Origin: DASTHS01 sp035718085
Lineage (GTDB): Bacteria > Actinomycetota > Acidimicrobiia > Acidimicrobiales > Palsa-688
Reading direction: 5' to 3'
NCBI GenBank assembly: GCA_035718085.1
Contig: DASTHS010000259.1
Coordinates: forward strand, 1-7,833
Length of the DNA: 7,833 nucleotides
The notes under the pieces were generated by a model. The model worked only from the letters and a program-made list of their open reading frames with translations. It was not told the origin of the DNA and ran no database searches. The position numbers and the translations under genes were made by a program. This document shows, one piece after another, positions 6,758-7,833 of the stretch. Within the stretch, counting starts at the first letter, position 1; each line of letters opens with the position of its first letter.

Positions 6758-7833
6758 GACCGCCGCTCCCCCGCGCCGGCACCGCTGCGCTCACCGATCT
6801 GTGACTGCACGATCTCGGCGTAGGTCGGGCAGGTGGAGATCAGCTCGTCGTGGCTGCCGATGCCGACCGTCTCGCCGTCTTCGAGCACGACGATGCGGTC
6901 GGCAGCGGTGATCGTCGACACGCGCTGGGCCACGATGAGCACGACGGCGTCGGCGACCTGGGGCAGCAACGCGGCCCGCAGCCGGGCGTCGGTGGCCACG
7001 TCGAGCGCCGAGAACGAGTCGTCGAAGAGGTAGACGGCCGGCTTGCGCACCAGCGCCCGGGCGATGGCCAGCCGCTGGCGCTGGCCACCCGACACGTTGG
7101 TGCCGCCCTGGTCGATGCGGGCCTCGAGGCCGGCGGGCATGCGGCGGACGAAGTCGGCCGCCTGGGCCACCTCGAGCGCCTCCCACATCTCCGCCTCGGT
7201 GGCGTCGGCCTTGCCGTAGGCGAGGTTGCTGGCCACGGTGCCCGAGAACAGGAACGGTCGTTGCGGCACGAGGCCCACGCGGTCCCAGAGGTACTGCAGG
7301 TCGAGGTCACGCACGTCGGTGCCGTCGAGCAGCACGGCACCCTCGGTCACGTCGAGCAGCCGGGGCACCAGCTGCAGCAGCGTCGTCTTGCCGGCGCCCG
7401 TGCTGCCGACGATGGCGGTGATCTCCCCCGGTGCGGTGCTCACCTCGATGCCCGAGAGCACCGGGTGGTCGGCCGTCGGGTACCGGAACCCGGCGTTGCG
7501 GAACTCGAGCGCCGGGCGCGGCGTGGCGACCACCTTCGCCGCGGCGGGGCTGACGACGGTCGACACGGTGTCGATGACCTCCTGGATGCGCCCGGCCGAC
7601 ACCGACGCCCTCGGGATCATCGAGACCATGAACGTGGCCATCACCACCGACATCAAGATCTGGATCAGGTACGTGAGGTAGGCGATCAGCGAGCCGACCT
7701 GCAGGTGCCCGGTCGAGATGCGGTCGGCGCCGACCCAGAGCACCGCCACGCTCGAGGCGTTGATCACCAGGTTGACCGTCGGGAACATCGACGCCATCAG
7801 CCGGCCGGCCCGCAGCGACACATCGGTCAGCTC
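6754..7833 (-). CDS. ABC exporter half-transporter, degenerate-site subunit (5' end outside window)
   Basis: The 359 visible residues are the last transmembrane helices and the whole nucleotide-binding domain of a half-transporter. The frame is open to the right edge (begins ELTDVSLRAGRL), so a GTG at 7821 is an internal Val codon, not a start. Hydrophobic segments lie around visible residues 19-35 and 48-73. The domain has Walker A GSTGAGKT (143-150), Q-loop Q191 and a near-canonical signature VSGGQ (247-251). Walker B ends in D271-D272, so Asp replaces the catalytic Glu, and the H-loop reads AQR with Gln at 303 instead of His. Both changes mark the degenerate ATP site of heterodimeric exporters such as TM287/288. 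Its stop overlaps the next gene's start by 4 nt, so the two are co-translated and very likely form one dimer. Confidence 0.93.
   Translation of the reverse strand, partial: ELTDVSLRAGRLMASMFPTVNLVINASSVAVLWVGADRISTGHLQVGSLIAYLTYLIQILMSVVMATFMVSMIPRASVSAGRIQEVIDTVSTVVSPAAAKVVATPRPALEFRNAGFRYPTADHPVLSGIEVSTAPGEITAIVGSTGAGKTTLLQLVPRLLDVTEGAVLLDGTDVRDLDLQYLWDRVGLVPQRPFLFSGTVASNLAYGKADATEAEMWEALEVAQAADFVRRMPAGLEARIDQGGTNVSGGQRQRLAIARALVRKPAVYLFDDSFSALDVATDARLRAALLPQVADAVVLIVAQRVSTITAADRIVVLEDGETVGIGSHDELISTCPTYAEIVQSQIGERSGAGAGERRS
6766..6772 (-). promoter_or_regulatory. Ribosome binding site of the second ABC subunit
   Basis: GGGGGAG lies inside the end of the first ABC gene with an 8-nt spacer before the GTG at 6757. 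It supports that GTG as the start and independent re-initiation at the GTGA overlap. Confidence 0.6.

Noticed and set aside
4809..6794. A 661-codon minus-strand open frame overlapping the second ABC gene in another frame
   Set aside because: The product is dominated by Arg, Gly, Pro and His without motifs. The ABC frame in the same place carries the Walker, signature and H-loop sequences.
5006..6823. A 605-codon plus-strand open frame antisense to the ABC subunit, with a similar 532-codon frame over 3553-5151
   Set aside because: Both show low-complexity Arg/Val/His/Gly composition and no domain. They mirror genes with clear catalytic motifs.
1..7833. CRISPR arrays, tRNA or rRNA genes
   Set aside because: I saw no regularly spaced repeats with spacers and no tRNA-like or rRNA-like conserved sequence on either strand.

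Overview
The window is very GC-rich. It has GC-ending codons, GTG starts, strong GGGAG/GGGGAG ribosome binding sites and actinobacterial-type protein families, so I read it as chromosome from a high-GC actinomycete or a related class such as Acidimicrobiia. The exact lineage cannot be settled from this sequence alone.

All well-supported genes lie on the minus strand, so transcription runs from the right edge to the left. From 7833 down to 3526 there is a tight three-gene block. It starts with the C-terminal part of an ABC exporter half-transporter (runs off the right edge), followed by a second complete half-transporter that starts inside the stop codon of the first. A carotenoid-oxygenase-family (RPE65/CCD) gene follows 7 nt after the second stop codon. 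The two ABC subunits are complementary: the first has lost the catalytic Glu and the H-loop His, the second keeps both. This is the pattern of a heterodimeric exporter of the TM287/288 type. The coupled carotenoid oxygenase suggests, but does not prove, that the exporter's cargo is a product or substrate of that enzyme.

A 77-nt gap then leads to a Tat-exported phospholipase C/acid phosphatase-type phosphoesterase (1625-3448) with a C-terminal membrane anchor. The gap contains two GTTCACCT-type units exactly 22 nt (two 11-nt registers) apart, which fits the PhoP-binding PHO box of Streptomyces. A secreted phosphoesterase is a sensible target for phosphate-starvation control. A hairpin 20 nt after its stop codon may end this transcript.

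The 1064-1624 interval holds no confident intact gene. It has a plus-strand stretch with good coding statistics that changes frame near 1480 and looks like a decayed or frameshifted gene. It also holds a candidate control region (12-bp palindrome and CCGTT repeats) ahead of the leftmost gene.

The leftmost gene (131-1063) is the enoyl-CoA hydratase half of a FadB/FadJ-like bifunctional beta-oxidation enzyme. It stops just after the first glycine-rich loop of the 3-hydroxyacyl-CoA dehydrogenase domain, so the dehydrogenase is missing. The last 130 bases do not continue it and may belong to an inserted element or another gene.
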